DNA of 7,008 bases from Candidatus Bathyarchaeota archaeon (GCA_937877765.1 CALGBN010000402.1:1-7008), one strand, 5' to 3'; shown: positions 1 through 6,100, numbered from the stretch's first letter. Made by a program: numbers and translations. The notes: generated from the letters alone by a model not told the origin.

Positions 1-71
1 GAAGCAATGTAATCATCGATGTTTCAACCGACGAGGCAAAACAAGCGTGGAAAGGAACATTTGATTGGTAA
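1..71 (+). CDS. purL: C-terminal end of PurL (FGAM synthase large subunit), partial
   Basis: The window opens inside a reading frame (codons from base 3) that ends at TAA 69-71. The visible residues are SNVIIDVSTDEAKQAWKGTF followed by DW. The pattern of a short strand, an acidic helix and 'AW-K/E-G-T/A' is how many PurL proteins of the short archaeal/Bacillus type end. PurL makes formylglycinamidine ribonucleotide from FGAR, ATP and ammonia delivered by PurQ. purQ begins 52 bases downstream on the same strand, which supports the call. Only 22 residues are visible, so the identification rests mainly on context and this short ending. Another purine gene cannot be excluded. Confidence 0.6.
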   Translation, partial: SNVIIDVSTDEAKQAWKGTFDW

Positions 72-123
72 ATCGAGAGGTTTTCGTTCAGTCCGATAAT
101 TGCGATAGCAGATACGAAAAGCC

Positions 124-933
124 ATGAAACCCAAGGCGATAGTATTGCGAGCAGCAGGGACGAATTGCGACAGGGAATCACAATACGCCCTGGAACTGGC
201 GGGCTTTGATGCCGAGCGCATCCATATCTTTCGTGTGATGGAAAATCCCGCAATCCTGGCCGATTATCAACTCCTGATGATTCCCGGAGGATTCAGCTAC
301 GGCGACTATGTGCGAAGTGGCGCGATCTGGGCGAAGGAATGCGAGTATAGGATTGGTAAGGAGCTTACAGAGTTCGTTGATAGCGGTAAACCCGTCATAG
401 GCATCTGTAATGGTTTCCAGCAGCTGGTCGAGCTTGGTTTCCTACCTGGATGGGAGGGAAAAAGCCTCTACCCAGAAGCAGCCCTAGGCAACAGTACCCA
501 CGGCTATCAGAACAGGTGGATACGTATGCGGTACGAGGGAAAGGGCAACTGTGGTATGATGAAAGGACTGGATGAAGGCTATGTTCTCAGTTGTCCAATT
601 GCGCATGGAGAAGGAAGATTTATCTTACCGCCAGAGCAACGCGAGGAGCTACTCAACAAGCTGTATGATCAGGATATGATCATGTGGCGTTATGTCAGGG
701 CAGACGGTTCTTATGCTGAGAACGATTGGCCTGAGAACCCAAATGGCGCTTACCATGATATTGCTGGTATCTGTAACCCAGAGGGTACGGTTCTTGGTTT
801 GATGCCGCACCCTGAGCGGGCTTACTTTGGTTATCTGATGCCAGAGTGGACAAGTGAAGGTGCTCCTGTTAAGTATGGTGATGGTTATCCGTTCTTCAAG
901 TCCATCCTGGAGTACGTGGCTCGAAAGTTCTAA
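124..933 (+). CDS. purQ: Phosphoribosylformylglycinamidine synthase, glutaminase subunit PurQ
   Basis: This is a class I (triad-type) glutamine amidotransferase of 269 residues. It hydrolyses glutamine and passes ammonia to PurL in step four of de novo purine synthesis, in the cytoplasm. Visible motifs are AGTNCDRE (11-18), GGFSYGDYVRSGAI (55-68), the nucleophile elbow GICNGFQQ with Cys95, PIAHGEGRF (158-166) and PHPERA with His229 and Glu231. The Cys-His-Glu triad is therefore complete. It is about 40 residues longer than the roughly 225-residue bacterial form. The extra length lies around residues 170-215 and at the C-terminus, as in other long PurQ proteins. The ATG at 124 gives the expected N-terminal strand (KPKAIVLRAAG), though no strong ribosome binding site precedes it. 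It follows purL and probably shares its transcript. A short C- and T-rich stretch (934-947) after the stop may help end transcription. Confidence 0.95.
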   Translation: MKPKAIVLRAAGTNCDRESQYALELAGFDAERIHIFRVMENPAILADYQLLMIPGGFSYGDYVRSGAIWAKECEYRIGKELTEFVDSGKPVIGICNGFQQLVELGFLPGWEGKSLYPEAALGNSTHGYQNRWIRMRYEGKGNCGMMKGLDEGYVLSCPIAHGEGRFILPPEQREELLNKLYDQDMIMWRYVRADGSYAENDWPENPNGAYHDIAGICNPEGTVLGLMPHPERAYFGYLMPEWTSEGAPVKYGDGYPFFKSILEYVARKF

Positions 934-954
934 ACCCCCTTTATTTCAATAAAC

Positions 955-1005
955 ATGCAATATTATGCTAAATATGCAACCTGTTTTGCGATGATTTTTA
1001 ATCAT
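955..1005 (+). promoter_or_regulatory. Candidate promoter/operator region of the purF-like gene
   Basis: The gap between purQ and the purF homologue holds a TATA-like box, TAAATATG (969-976), about 26 bases upstream of a predicted start site near 998, which would leave a 5' leader of roughly 20 bases. Three ATGCWA units at 955-960, 965-970 and 974-979 are spaced 10 and 9 bases apart, about one helical turn, and run into the TATA box. A perfect inverted repeat, ATGATT-TTT-AATCAT (991-1005), would overlap the start site. The repeats are seen directly. Promoter and operator roles are inferred from position. Confidence 0.45.
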
Positions 1006-1016
1006 GGCTATGGGTA

Positions 1017-2393
1017 ATGTCGGTTATGCAGGGAGTCATTGGAGTCTACAGCCATAACGACGCATCAACAAAAAGCCACTATATTCTCTACGGTGTACAG
1101 CACAGGGGACAAGAAAGCAGCGGACTAACCACCGCAGGCAATCACAGTATACGTACATGGAAAGGAAAGGGACTTGTAAGCAACGTATTTGACGAAAAAT
1201 TCGCATCATTCACCCACCCAACAGACTATGTAATTATCGGCGTGGCTAGTGGCGAGAACTCAAACAATGGAATAGCTCCAGTAGAGTCCCGCGAACATGA
1301 TCGTTACCACTTCAGCTTAGCCTTGGATGGTTATTTCCCGGAGAAACAGGGACCAAACGAGTATATGTTCAAAAAATCGATTTTGATGCATCTTGAGAAA
1401 GGTGATTCATTTGTGGATGCCTTCAAGGCGGCTATGAAGGAGCACCGTGACTCCTATTATTCTCTGGTGATGGCGGTCTGGGATAGACGTGAACGTAAGA
1501 GTATGTTAATTGCGGCTCGTGACGAGCGTGGTATCCGGCCTCTCTACATGGCTCAGAGTGGTGATAGCTTCTATTTTGCTTCAGAGTCCGCTCCTATTGA
1601 TGTGCTTGAGAACATGGGTGAAGAGTTCACTGTACGCAAAGATGTTGTTCCGGGTAGCCTTCTGGTTGTTTGTGATGATAAAATCACTGAGGAACAGGTA
1701 TTGGCGCCAAGAAGGGCTCATTGTGTCTTCGAGTGGGTGTATTTCGGTAGACCTGATAGTGTGATTGAGGGTAAGACGGTTCATGTTGTCCGTAAGCGTC
1801 TTGGTCATGGTTTGGTTGAACTTCATGAACTCAACGAGAAGTATGGTGATCATAAGGGGAATGGATTGGTGGTTATCCCAGTTCCTGATAGCGGGCGTAG
1901 TGTTTCTACGGGTGTCGCTGAAGGCCTCGGTGTCACTGCTGATGAGGGTGTCATAAAGAACGCCTACATGGGCAGGACATACATTATTGATGACCCAAAG
2001 TACCGTAAGATTGCTAGTGACCTTAAACACAATATCATCCGAAAGACCGTTGAGGGCAAAAAAGTCGTAATCACAGACGACAGCATTGTTAGGGGAACCG
2101 TAAGTGAATCAATAGCCAAGAACCTTCGTCAAGCAGGAGCTACAGAGGTTGATTTCCTCGTTAGCTATGCGCCTATTTTCTATCCATGCTTCAGTGATCC
2201 GCCTGATAAGCCATTAGCTGCTCAAGCATTTGAGGGTAAGTCAATGGAGGAGATTGGTGAGCTTGTGGCTGAGAATCTTCCCAGCATTGATGGTGTGTTG
2301 TATAATAGTGAGGATAAGATTATCTGGGCTGTTGATTTGCCAAAGGAGCATATTTGCACCTATTGTATCAGCGGATGTAATCCTTTTAGGTAA
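1017..2393 (+). CDS. PurF-family amidophosphoribosyltransferase homologue with a degenerate glutaminase domain
   Basis: The 458-residue protein aligns over its length with PurF, which makes 5-phosphoribosylamine from PRPP and glutamine. The N-terminal Ntn fold is recognisable from GVQHRGQESSGL (26-37), DERGIRPLYM (169-178) and ASESAPID (188-195). The catalytic Cys before G6 is Gln5 (codon CAG), in MQGVIGVYS. The usual arginine motif (HxRYSTTG) is replaced by GVASGENSNNG (75-85). The AHNGN motif is ALDGY (102-106), and the following acidic glutamine ligand is not evident. Glutaminase activity is therefore unlikely. The C-terminal phosphoribosyltransferase half looks intact, with VIPVPDSGRS (287-295), KNAYMGRTYI (314-323) and the PRPP loop VVITDDSIVRGT (350-361). 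Cys236, Cys391, Cys447 and Cys450 match the [4Fe-4S] ligand pattern of Bacillus-type PurF. A stop at 999-1001 limits the start to 1017 or 1026, and neither adds a cysteine. It may be ammonia-dependent, fed by another subunit, or have a new role. Confidence 0.85.
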   Translation: MSVMQGVIGVYSHNDASTKSHYILYGVQHRGQESSGLTTAGNHSIRTWKGKGLVSNVFDEKFASFTHPTDYVIIGVASGENSNNGIAPVESREHDRYHFSLALDGYFPEKQGPNEYMFKKSILMHLEKGDSFVDAFKAAMKEHRDSYYSLVMAVWDRRERKSMLIAARDERGIRPLYMAQSGDSFYFASESAPIDVLENMGEEFTVRKDVVPGSLLVVCDDKITEEQVLAPRRAHCVFEWVYFGRPDSVIEGKTVHVVRKRLGHGLVELHELNEKYGDHKGNGLVVIPVPDSGRSVSTGVAEGLGVTADEGVIKNAYMGRTYIIDDPKYRKIASDLKHNIIRKTVEGKKVVITDDSIVRGTVSESIAKNLRQAGATEVDFLVSYAPIFYPCFSDPPDKPLAAQAFEGKSMEEIGELVAENLPSIDGVLYNSEDKIIWAVDLPKEHICTYCISGCNPFR

Positions 2394-2491
2394 AATCTTC
2401 AACATATGCGTAGAGTATCAACTTATTCTTATGCGGTTGAACAAGTCGAGTCGATAGATTCAAATAATGTTCAATACTACTCAAGTTTTAG

Positions 2492-2511
2492 TGGGTGCTG
2501 ATCAAGACCCA
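2492..2511. repeat. 20-bp dyad, TGGGT-GC-TGATCA-AG-ACCCA
   Basis: The arms TGGGT/ACCCA and the central TGATCA are perfectly self-complementary, separated by two-base mismatched spacers. It lies about 100 bases after the purF-like stop and 12 bases before a stronger hairpin, between two convergent genes. It could be a transcript-end structure or a protein site. The sequence shows symmetry only, and function is inferred. Confidence 0.4.
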
Positions 2512-2522
2512 ACCCTCTGTAC

Positions 2523-2545
2523 GCCCCCAATGGGGGCTTTATTCT
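2523..2545 (+). terminator. GC-rich hairpin terminator between convergent genes
   Basis: A perfect 6-bp stem, GCCCCC (2523-2528) with GGGGGC (2532-2537), closes a three-base AAT loop and is followed on the + strand by TTTATTCTT. It sits about 130 bases after the purF-like stop and directly abuts the TAA stop of the minus-strand gene (2539-2541). It probably ends the + strand transcript and may also stabilise the minus-strand 3' end, although there is no T tract on that side. Confidence 0.6.
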
Positions 2546-2811
2546 TCCTTTGACCACTTCTCAAGTTTCTCTAGTGCTACTGCTACCTGTGGGACCATGC
2601 CCTTGTATGGGCCTATTTGACTCTGCATCTCACTTATCAGGGCCTTGGCTTCTTTTCTTGCTTCTGGAGTTGGATCAATTACACATGTGTTGATTTTCGT
2701 AAAGGCAGCTATTCCTTCCTCTACTATGGGTCCAAACATTCGATAGTTTTCCAAGAGGTCGATGGCGTCTTGGATGCATTTTACTAGTTCCTCATTTGAC
2801 AAACTGTTCAC
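2539..2811 (-). CDS. Small helical protein of unknown function
   Basis: This 90-residue protein starts with GTG at 2811 and reads MNSLSNEELVKCIQDAIDLL at its N-terminus. I do not recognise the family. It is rich in charged and aliphatic residues in a helical pattern and has two cysteines (12 and about 43). It has no signal peptide or membrane segment, and its tail is lysine/glutamate-rich (EKLEKWSKEE). It is the only minus-strand gene in the window. It is divergent from gatC and convergent with the purF-like gene. A TATA-like box on the minus strand (2835-2842) is centred about 27 bases before the GTG, which fits a leaderless mRNA. That promoter, the hairpin right after its stop, and the lack of any competing gene on the + strand here support it as real. 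Confidence 0.7.
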   Translation of the reverse strand: MNSLSNEELVKCIQDAIDLLENYRMFGPIVEEGIAAFTKINTCVIDPTPEARKEAKALISEMQSQIGPYKGMVPQVAVALEKLEKWSKEE

Positions 2812-2834
2812 TGTATCCTGTTTATGAGGAACTC

Positions 2835-2842
2835 TTAAATAA
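2835..2842 (-). promoter_or_regulatory. TATA-like box for the minus-strand small gene
   Basis: On the minus strand these bases read TTATTTAA. The centre is about 27 bases upstream of the GTG at 2811, the usual archaeal TATA-to-start distance. Transcription would begin at or next to the start codon. No transcription factor B element is clear. Confidence 0.5.
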
Positions 2843-2890
2843 TGTGCGGCGTGTTCTGAGGCATCGGAGTGAAAATTTGATGGGTGAATG

Positions 2891-2898
2891 TTTTAATA
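2891..2898 (+). promoter_or_regulatory. TATA-like box for the gatCAB operon
   Basis: TTTTAATA lies about 26 bases upstream of a predicted start near 2920, giving a leader of about 43 bases that carries the Shine-Dalgarno site at 2948-2953. The assignment rests on composition and position. A second A/T-rich element (about 2921-2927) would start transcription inside the ribosome binding site and is less likely. Confidence 0.4.
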
Positions 2899-2947
2899 GA
2901 ATCCACGGCTTCACTTCTGAGATATACTAGATTTTTTTCTTCCAGAC

Positions 2948-2953
2948 GGAGGT
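2948..2953 (+). promoter_or_regulatory. Shine-Dalgarno site GGAGGT that selects the gatC start
   Basis: GGAGGT lies nine bases before the TTG at 2963 but only three before the TTG at 2957. The same six bases occur nine bases before the gatB start. The spacing supports 2963 as the true start of gatC. Confidence 0.7.
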
Positions 2954-2962
2954 GCATTGTTT

Positions 2963-3250
2963 TTGGCTGAGATAGCCGTAACCAGAGAGCTGGTAAAGGA
3001 GTTAGCCAAGGCAGCGCGTCTCGTTTTATCTGAGGAAGAGACAGACAAGTACACTCAGCAGTTATCTGTAATACTCGATGCCTTTAAGGAACTTGATGAG
3101 GTTCCCACTGATGGTGTTGAGCCAAGTTACCATCCAATAGAGATCAAAGACAGTCTACGAGAAGACAAGCCAGAAAAATGGGAATGGGATCCACTGGCTA
3201 ACGTCAAGGACCATGAAGGCAAGTACATAAGGGGGCCACGTATCAAGTGA
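2963..3250 (+). CDS. gatC: Asp/Glu-tRNA amidotransferase subunit GatC
   Basis: This 95-residue protein matches the usual GatC size. GatC wraps around the GatA-GatB interface and stabilises the complex that amidates Asp-tRNA(Asn) and, where present, Glu-tRNA(Gln). The start fits the family: AEIAVTRELVKELAKAARL resembles 'I-x-x-E-V-x-x-V-A-x-L-A-R-L', followed by LSEEETDKYTQQLSVILDAF, the next conserved helix. VPTDGVEPSYHP (about residues 49-60 from this start) matches the 'V-x-T-x-x-V-x-P-x-x-H' segment, and LREDKPEKW carries the 'R-x-D' pattern. The TTG at 2963 is preferred over 2957 because of the GGAGGT nine bases upstream. The stop overlaps the gatA start in GTGA (3247-3250), so translation of the two is probably coupled. 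Confidence 0.93.
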   Translation: MAEIAVTRELVKELAKAARLVLSEEETDKYTQQLSVILDAFKELDEVPTDGVEPSYHPIEIKDSLREDKPEKWEWDPLANVKDHEGKYIRGPRIK

Positions 3251-4554
3251 ATTCCCTGAAGAGAGCCAAGGAGCTTGACCAAGAGTATCACTTCATGAAC
3301 GCATTCGCTGATTCACTGGACTCAGGTGAAGGTAGACTCAAGGGCTACACTGTCTCGGTTAAGGACAACGTATGCGTCAAAGGCGTACAATCCACAGCTG
3401 GAAGCAAGGTGCTTGAAGGCTATGTTCCGCCCTTTGATGCCACTGTTATCGCTAAATGCAGGGCAGAAGGAGCAAGCATCCTAGGTAAGACCACTCAGGA
3501 CGAGTTTGGCTTCGGTACATTCAACGTAAACACGCCATTCAACAAGCCGCTGAACCCCCATGACCCAGAGAGGAGTACTGGTGGCAGTAGCGGAGGAGCG
3601 GCCTGCATCACAGCGGTTGCTGATTTCCCGCACCTAGCTATTAGCGAGAGTACTGGAGGGAGTATCAGTTGCCCTGCTTCATGGTGTGGGGTCGTAGGGG
3701 TTACTCCAACTTATGGTAGGGTTAGCCGGTGGGGTTTGATTGACTACGCGAACAGCCTTGATAAGATCGGTGTAATGGGTAAAACCGTCAAGGAAGCAGC
3801 GTTGCTACTCAGTGTCATCAGTGGACCTGACAAATATGATAGCACAGTGCTTGATACGCCTGTTCCAGACTATACAGAGCTAGAATCAGTCGAAGAGCTC
3901 AAGGTAGGCGTACCCAAGGAATATTATGGTGAGGGAATAAACTCAGATGTCGAGAAGACCATCTGGAGTACACTCAAGAAGCTTGAATCAAAGGGTGCAA
4001 AACTCATTGATGTTAGTCTGCCTCACACAAAGTACGCGCTAAGCAGCTACTATATCATCGCAATGGCTGAGGCGTCAACAAATCTATCAAAGTTCAGTGG
4101 ATTACGTTACGGATTACAGGAGCACATTGAAGGCGACTTTAACCAATACTTCAGCAAGATCAGAACCCTTGGCTTTGGAGACGAGAGCAAGCGACGTGTG
4201 ATGCTTGGTACATTCACAAGGATGGCTGGTTACCGAGACGCTTACTACTTGAAAGCATTGAAGGTCAGGACCAAGGTTATCGAGGACTTCAAACACGCGT
4301 TTGAGGCTGTTGATGTCTTAGCCGCGCCCACGATGCCTGTTGTTGCGCCACGGTTTGATGAGATCGAGGAACTGGAGCCTATCCAGCATTATATGATGGA
4401 TATCTTGACTGTTGCACCTAACCTCGCAGGGATACCCATGGTCTCAGTACCATGTGGGACATCAGAGGACATGCCCGTTGGGCTTCACTTGATGGCTGAT
4501 CACCTACAAGAACATACGATGCTTAGGGCAGCGTGGGAGGTAGAAAACCTGTGA
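3247..4554 (+). CDS. gatA: Asp/Glu-tRNA amidotransferase subunit GatA (amidase)
   Basis: GatA is the amidase-signature subunit. It releases ammonia from glutamine or asparagine and sends it through a channel to GatB. The protein has 435 residues from a GTG start overlapping the gatC stop. A weak G-run (3231-3235) lies upstream. Lys39 in SVKDN, the Ser114/Ser115 pair in GGSSGG and Ser139 in TGGSI give the Ser-cisSer-Lys triad. TPTYGRVSRWGL, GFGDESKRRVMLGTF, AGYRDAYYLKALKVR and NLAGIPMVSVPCG are family signatures. The N-terminus is about 40 residues shorter than bacterial GatA, which has extra helices there. Between the two serine sites there is one extra residue. The usual 'S-D-T-G-G-S-I-R' reads S-E-S-T-G-G-S-I-S, so the aspartate and arginine are both replaced. 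The triad remains, so activity is likely but not assured. The stop overlaps the gatB start in GTGA. Confidence 0.94.
   Translation: MNSLKRAKELDQEYHFMNAFADSLDSGEGRLKGYTVSVKDNVCVKGVQSTAGSKVLEGYVPPFDATVIAKCRAEGASILGKTTQDEFGFGTFNVNTPFNKPLNPHDPERSTGGSSGGAACITAVADFPHLAISESTGGSISCPASWCGVVGVTPTYGRVSRWGLIDYANSLDKIGVMGKTVKEAALLLSVISGPDKYDSTVLDTPVPDYTELESVEELKVGVPKEYYGEGINSDVEKTIWSTLKKLESKGAKLIDVSLPHTKYALSSYYIIAMAEASTNLSKFSGLRYGLQEHIEGDFNQYFSKIRTLGFGDESKRRVMLGTFTRMAGYRDAYYLKALKVRTKVIEDFKHAFEAVDVLAAPTMPVVAPRFDEIEELEPIQHYMMDILTVAPNLAGIPMVSVPCGTSEDMPVGLHLMADHLQEHTMLRAAWEVENL
4536..4541 (+). promoter_or_regulatory. Shine-Dalgarno site GGAGGT that selects the gatB start
   Basis: GGAGGT inside the end of gatA stands exactly nine bases before the GTG at 4551, the same spacing as for gatC. 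The longer frame beginning at the GTG 4533 would place this site inside the gene and has no site of its own. Confidence 0.75.
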
Positions 4555-5960
4555 AGGCAACCATAGGACTAGAGATACATGTACAGCTAAACACAGAGAG
4601 CAAGCTCTTCTGCAGCTGTACTACGGAAATTGATGATCTTGAGCCAAACACAGCGGTATGCCCAATCTGTCTAGGATATCCCGGTAGCAAACCAAAGCTC
4701 AACAGGAAAGCCGTTGAACATGGAATAACCATAGGGATAGCTCTAGAGAGCAGAATCAAGCCTGTTATCAGGTTCAGCAGGAAGAACTATTTCTACCCTG
4801 ATATGTCGAAAAACTATCAGATCACACAGTACGAGGTGCCCCTCGCTGAGGGAGGCTACCTGATGGTGGGAGACCACAGGGTAGGCATTACACGTGTACA
4901 CATTGAGGAAGATCCAGCTAAACTAGTTCACGTAGGCGGTGGAATCACTAATGCTCGTGAGACTCTTATCGATTATAACAGGGCTGGTGTTCCTTTGGTG
5001 GAGATTGTCACCGAGCCTGATATCGAGTCTACTGAGGAGGCGCGTGATTTCCTCAAGAAGCTGAGCCTGATCCTTGAGCATCTGAGAGTCTATGATCCAA
5101 GCGGAGAAGGCTCACTACGTGTTGACGCAAACGTCAGCATTGATGGAGGCAACCGTGTCGAGGTCAAGAACATCACCGGGTTCAGGAACGTGGAAAAAGC
5201 ACTCAACTACGAGGTCGTTAGACAACGCAGCGCAGTGAATATGGGATTATCTATTGTCCGTGAGACTCGTCACTTTGACGCCGAGACAGGTGTAACAAGC
5301 ACCCTCAGGCTCAAGGAGCAGGAAGAGGACTATGGGTATATCGCTGAGCCGGATTTGACCCAGATACATCTCAGTGAGGAATTGGTTGGTGGACTCAGGG
5401 CGTCTATGCCTGAGTTGCCTGATCAAAGGATACAGCGTTTGGTTGATCAGTATGGTATAACACGTTTCCAAAGCGATATCATCGTCAACACTGGGCTAAG
5501 GATGAGCATCTTCTACGAAAAATGCTGTGAACTCTATCCTGATTCAAAGACTGTAGCCAACTGGCTTGTCACCTACCTGTTGAAGAGCCTCAACTACGAA
5601 GGAATGAGCCTCGAAGAAAGCAGCGTCGCACCAGAGACATTCACAGAGCTACTCACCATGATGGACGATGGAACCATCAGTGAAAGACTAGCCAAGGAAC
5701 TTATCAAAGACTACGTGAAAACAGGGAAATCACCGAGAAAGCTTGTGGAGGAGAAGAACCTCGCTTTGCTGCCTGTTGATGAACTGCGGGTGGTTGTTGG
5801 TGAGGTTGTCTCTGAGAACCAGAAGGCTGTTGATGATTACAGGTCTGGTAAGACGAAGGCGGCTGAGTATCTTATCGGTCAGGTGTTGCGCAGGGTCCGT
5901 GCGCGGGCGGCGGCTAATACTGTTAGAGAGCTTGTGTTGGAGGCGTTGAAGGGAAACTAG
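4551..5960 (+). CDS. gatB: Asp/Glu-tRNA amidotransferase subunit GatB
   Basis: GatB binds the misacylated tRNA, activates the Asp or Glu side chain with ATP and amidates it with ammonia from GatA. The 469-residue protein begins KATIGLEIHVQLNTESKLF, the normal GatB opening. Cys21, Cys23, Cys37 and Cys40 (FCSC and CPICLG) form the zinc site. RKNYFYPDMSKNYQITQYE, HIEEDPAKL, DYNRAGVPLVEIVTEPD and GEGSLRVDANVSI are core catalytic-domain signatures. GGNRVEVKNI is typical of archaeal GatB. The helical middle domain and the YqeY-like tail (SENQKAVDDYRSGKTKAAEY, then LIGQVL) that grips the tRNA are complete. The GTG at 4551 is preferred over 4533 because it gives the family N-terminus, overlaps the gatA stop (GTGA) and has GGAGGT nine bases upstream. 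A hairpin follows the stop. The tRNA-Asn gene starts 173 bases downstream. Confidence 0.96.
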   Translation: MKATIGLEIHVQLNTESKLFCSCTTEIDDLEPNTAVCPICLGYPGSKPKLNRKAVEHGITIGIALESRIKPVIRFSRKNYFYPDMSKNYQITQYEVPLAEGGYLMVGDHRVGITRVHIEEDPAKLVHVGGGITNARETLIDYNRAGVPLVEIVTEPDIESTEEARDFLKKLSLILEHLRVYDPSGEGSLRVDANVSIDGGNRVEVKNITGFRNVEKALNYEVVRQRSAVNMGLSIVRETRHFDAETGVTSTLRLKEQEEDYGYIAEPDLTQIHLSEELVGGLRASMPELPDQRIQRLVDQYGITRFQSDIIVNTGLRMSIFYEKCCELYPDSKTVANWLVTYLLKSLNYEGMSLEESSVAPETFTELLTMMDDGTISERLAKELIKDYVKTGKSPRKLVEEKNLALLPVDELRVVVGEVVSENQKAVDDYRSGKTKAAEYLIGQVLRRVRARAAANTVRELVLEALKGN

Positions 5961-5967
5961 TTGTTTT

Positions 5968-6006
5968 CTTTCCCGGTCCCGGAAAGTGTTTTCTGGGTTT
6001 TCGCTT
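5968..6006 (+). terminator. Hairpin plus T-rich stretch ending the gat operon
   Basis: CTTTCC (5968-5973) pairs with GGAAAG (5981-5986) around a seven-base loop, eight bases after the gatB stop. T-rich DNA flanks it on both sides (5961-5971, and TGTTTTCTGGGTTTT after it). Archaeal termination depends mainly on T-rich runs, so the flanks may matter more than the stem. The rest of the gap to the tRNA is A/T-rich promoter sequence. Confidence 0.5.
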
Positions 6007-6100
6007 CCTTTGCTAGTGGTATCTGAAAACAGTGTATTTTGTAATATTTCTATTAATTCAATGTTTTTACATATCGAATATTGATTGAAATAGGTAAGTT

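Noticed and set aside
1001..1016. Upstream ATG codons (1004, 1009) as an alternative purF start that might restore a cysteine
   Set aside because: They are not in the purF frame. The purF frame has a stop at 999-1001, so no upstream extension with a cysteine exists without a frameshift.
1581..2030. 149-codon open frame on the minus strand inside the purF-like gene
   Set aside because: It lies opposite a clear PurF reading frame, shows no family motif or promoter, and its composition mirrors the G/T-rich block of the real gene.
2230..2457. 75-codon + strand frame overlapping the end of the purF-like gene
   Set aside because: It is an out-of-frame shadow over most of its length, with no ribosome site and no conserved pattern in the part after the purF stop.
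2957..2962. TTG at 2957 as gatC start
   Set aside because: It is only three bases from the GGAGGT, too close for initiation. The TTG at 2963 has nine-base spacing.
4533..4550. Extra N-terminal codons for gatB from the GTG at 4533
   Set aside because: The extension contains the Shine-Dalgarno site for the GTG at 4551 and is not part of the usual GatB N-terminus.
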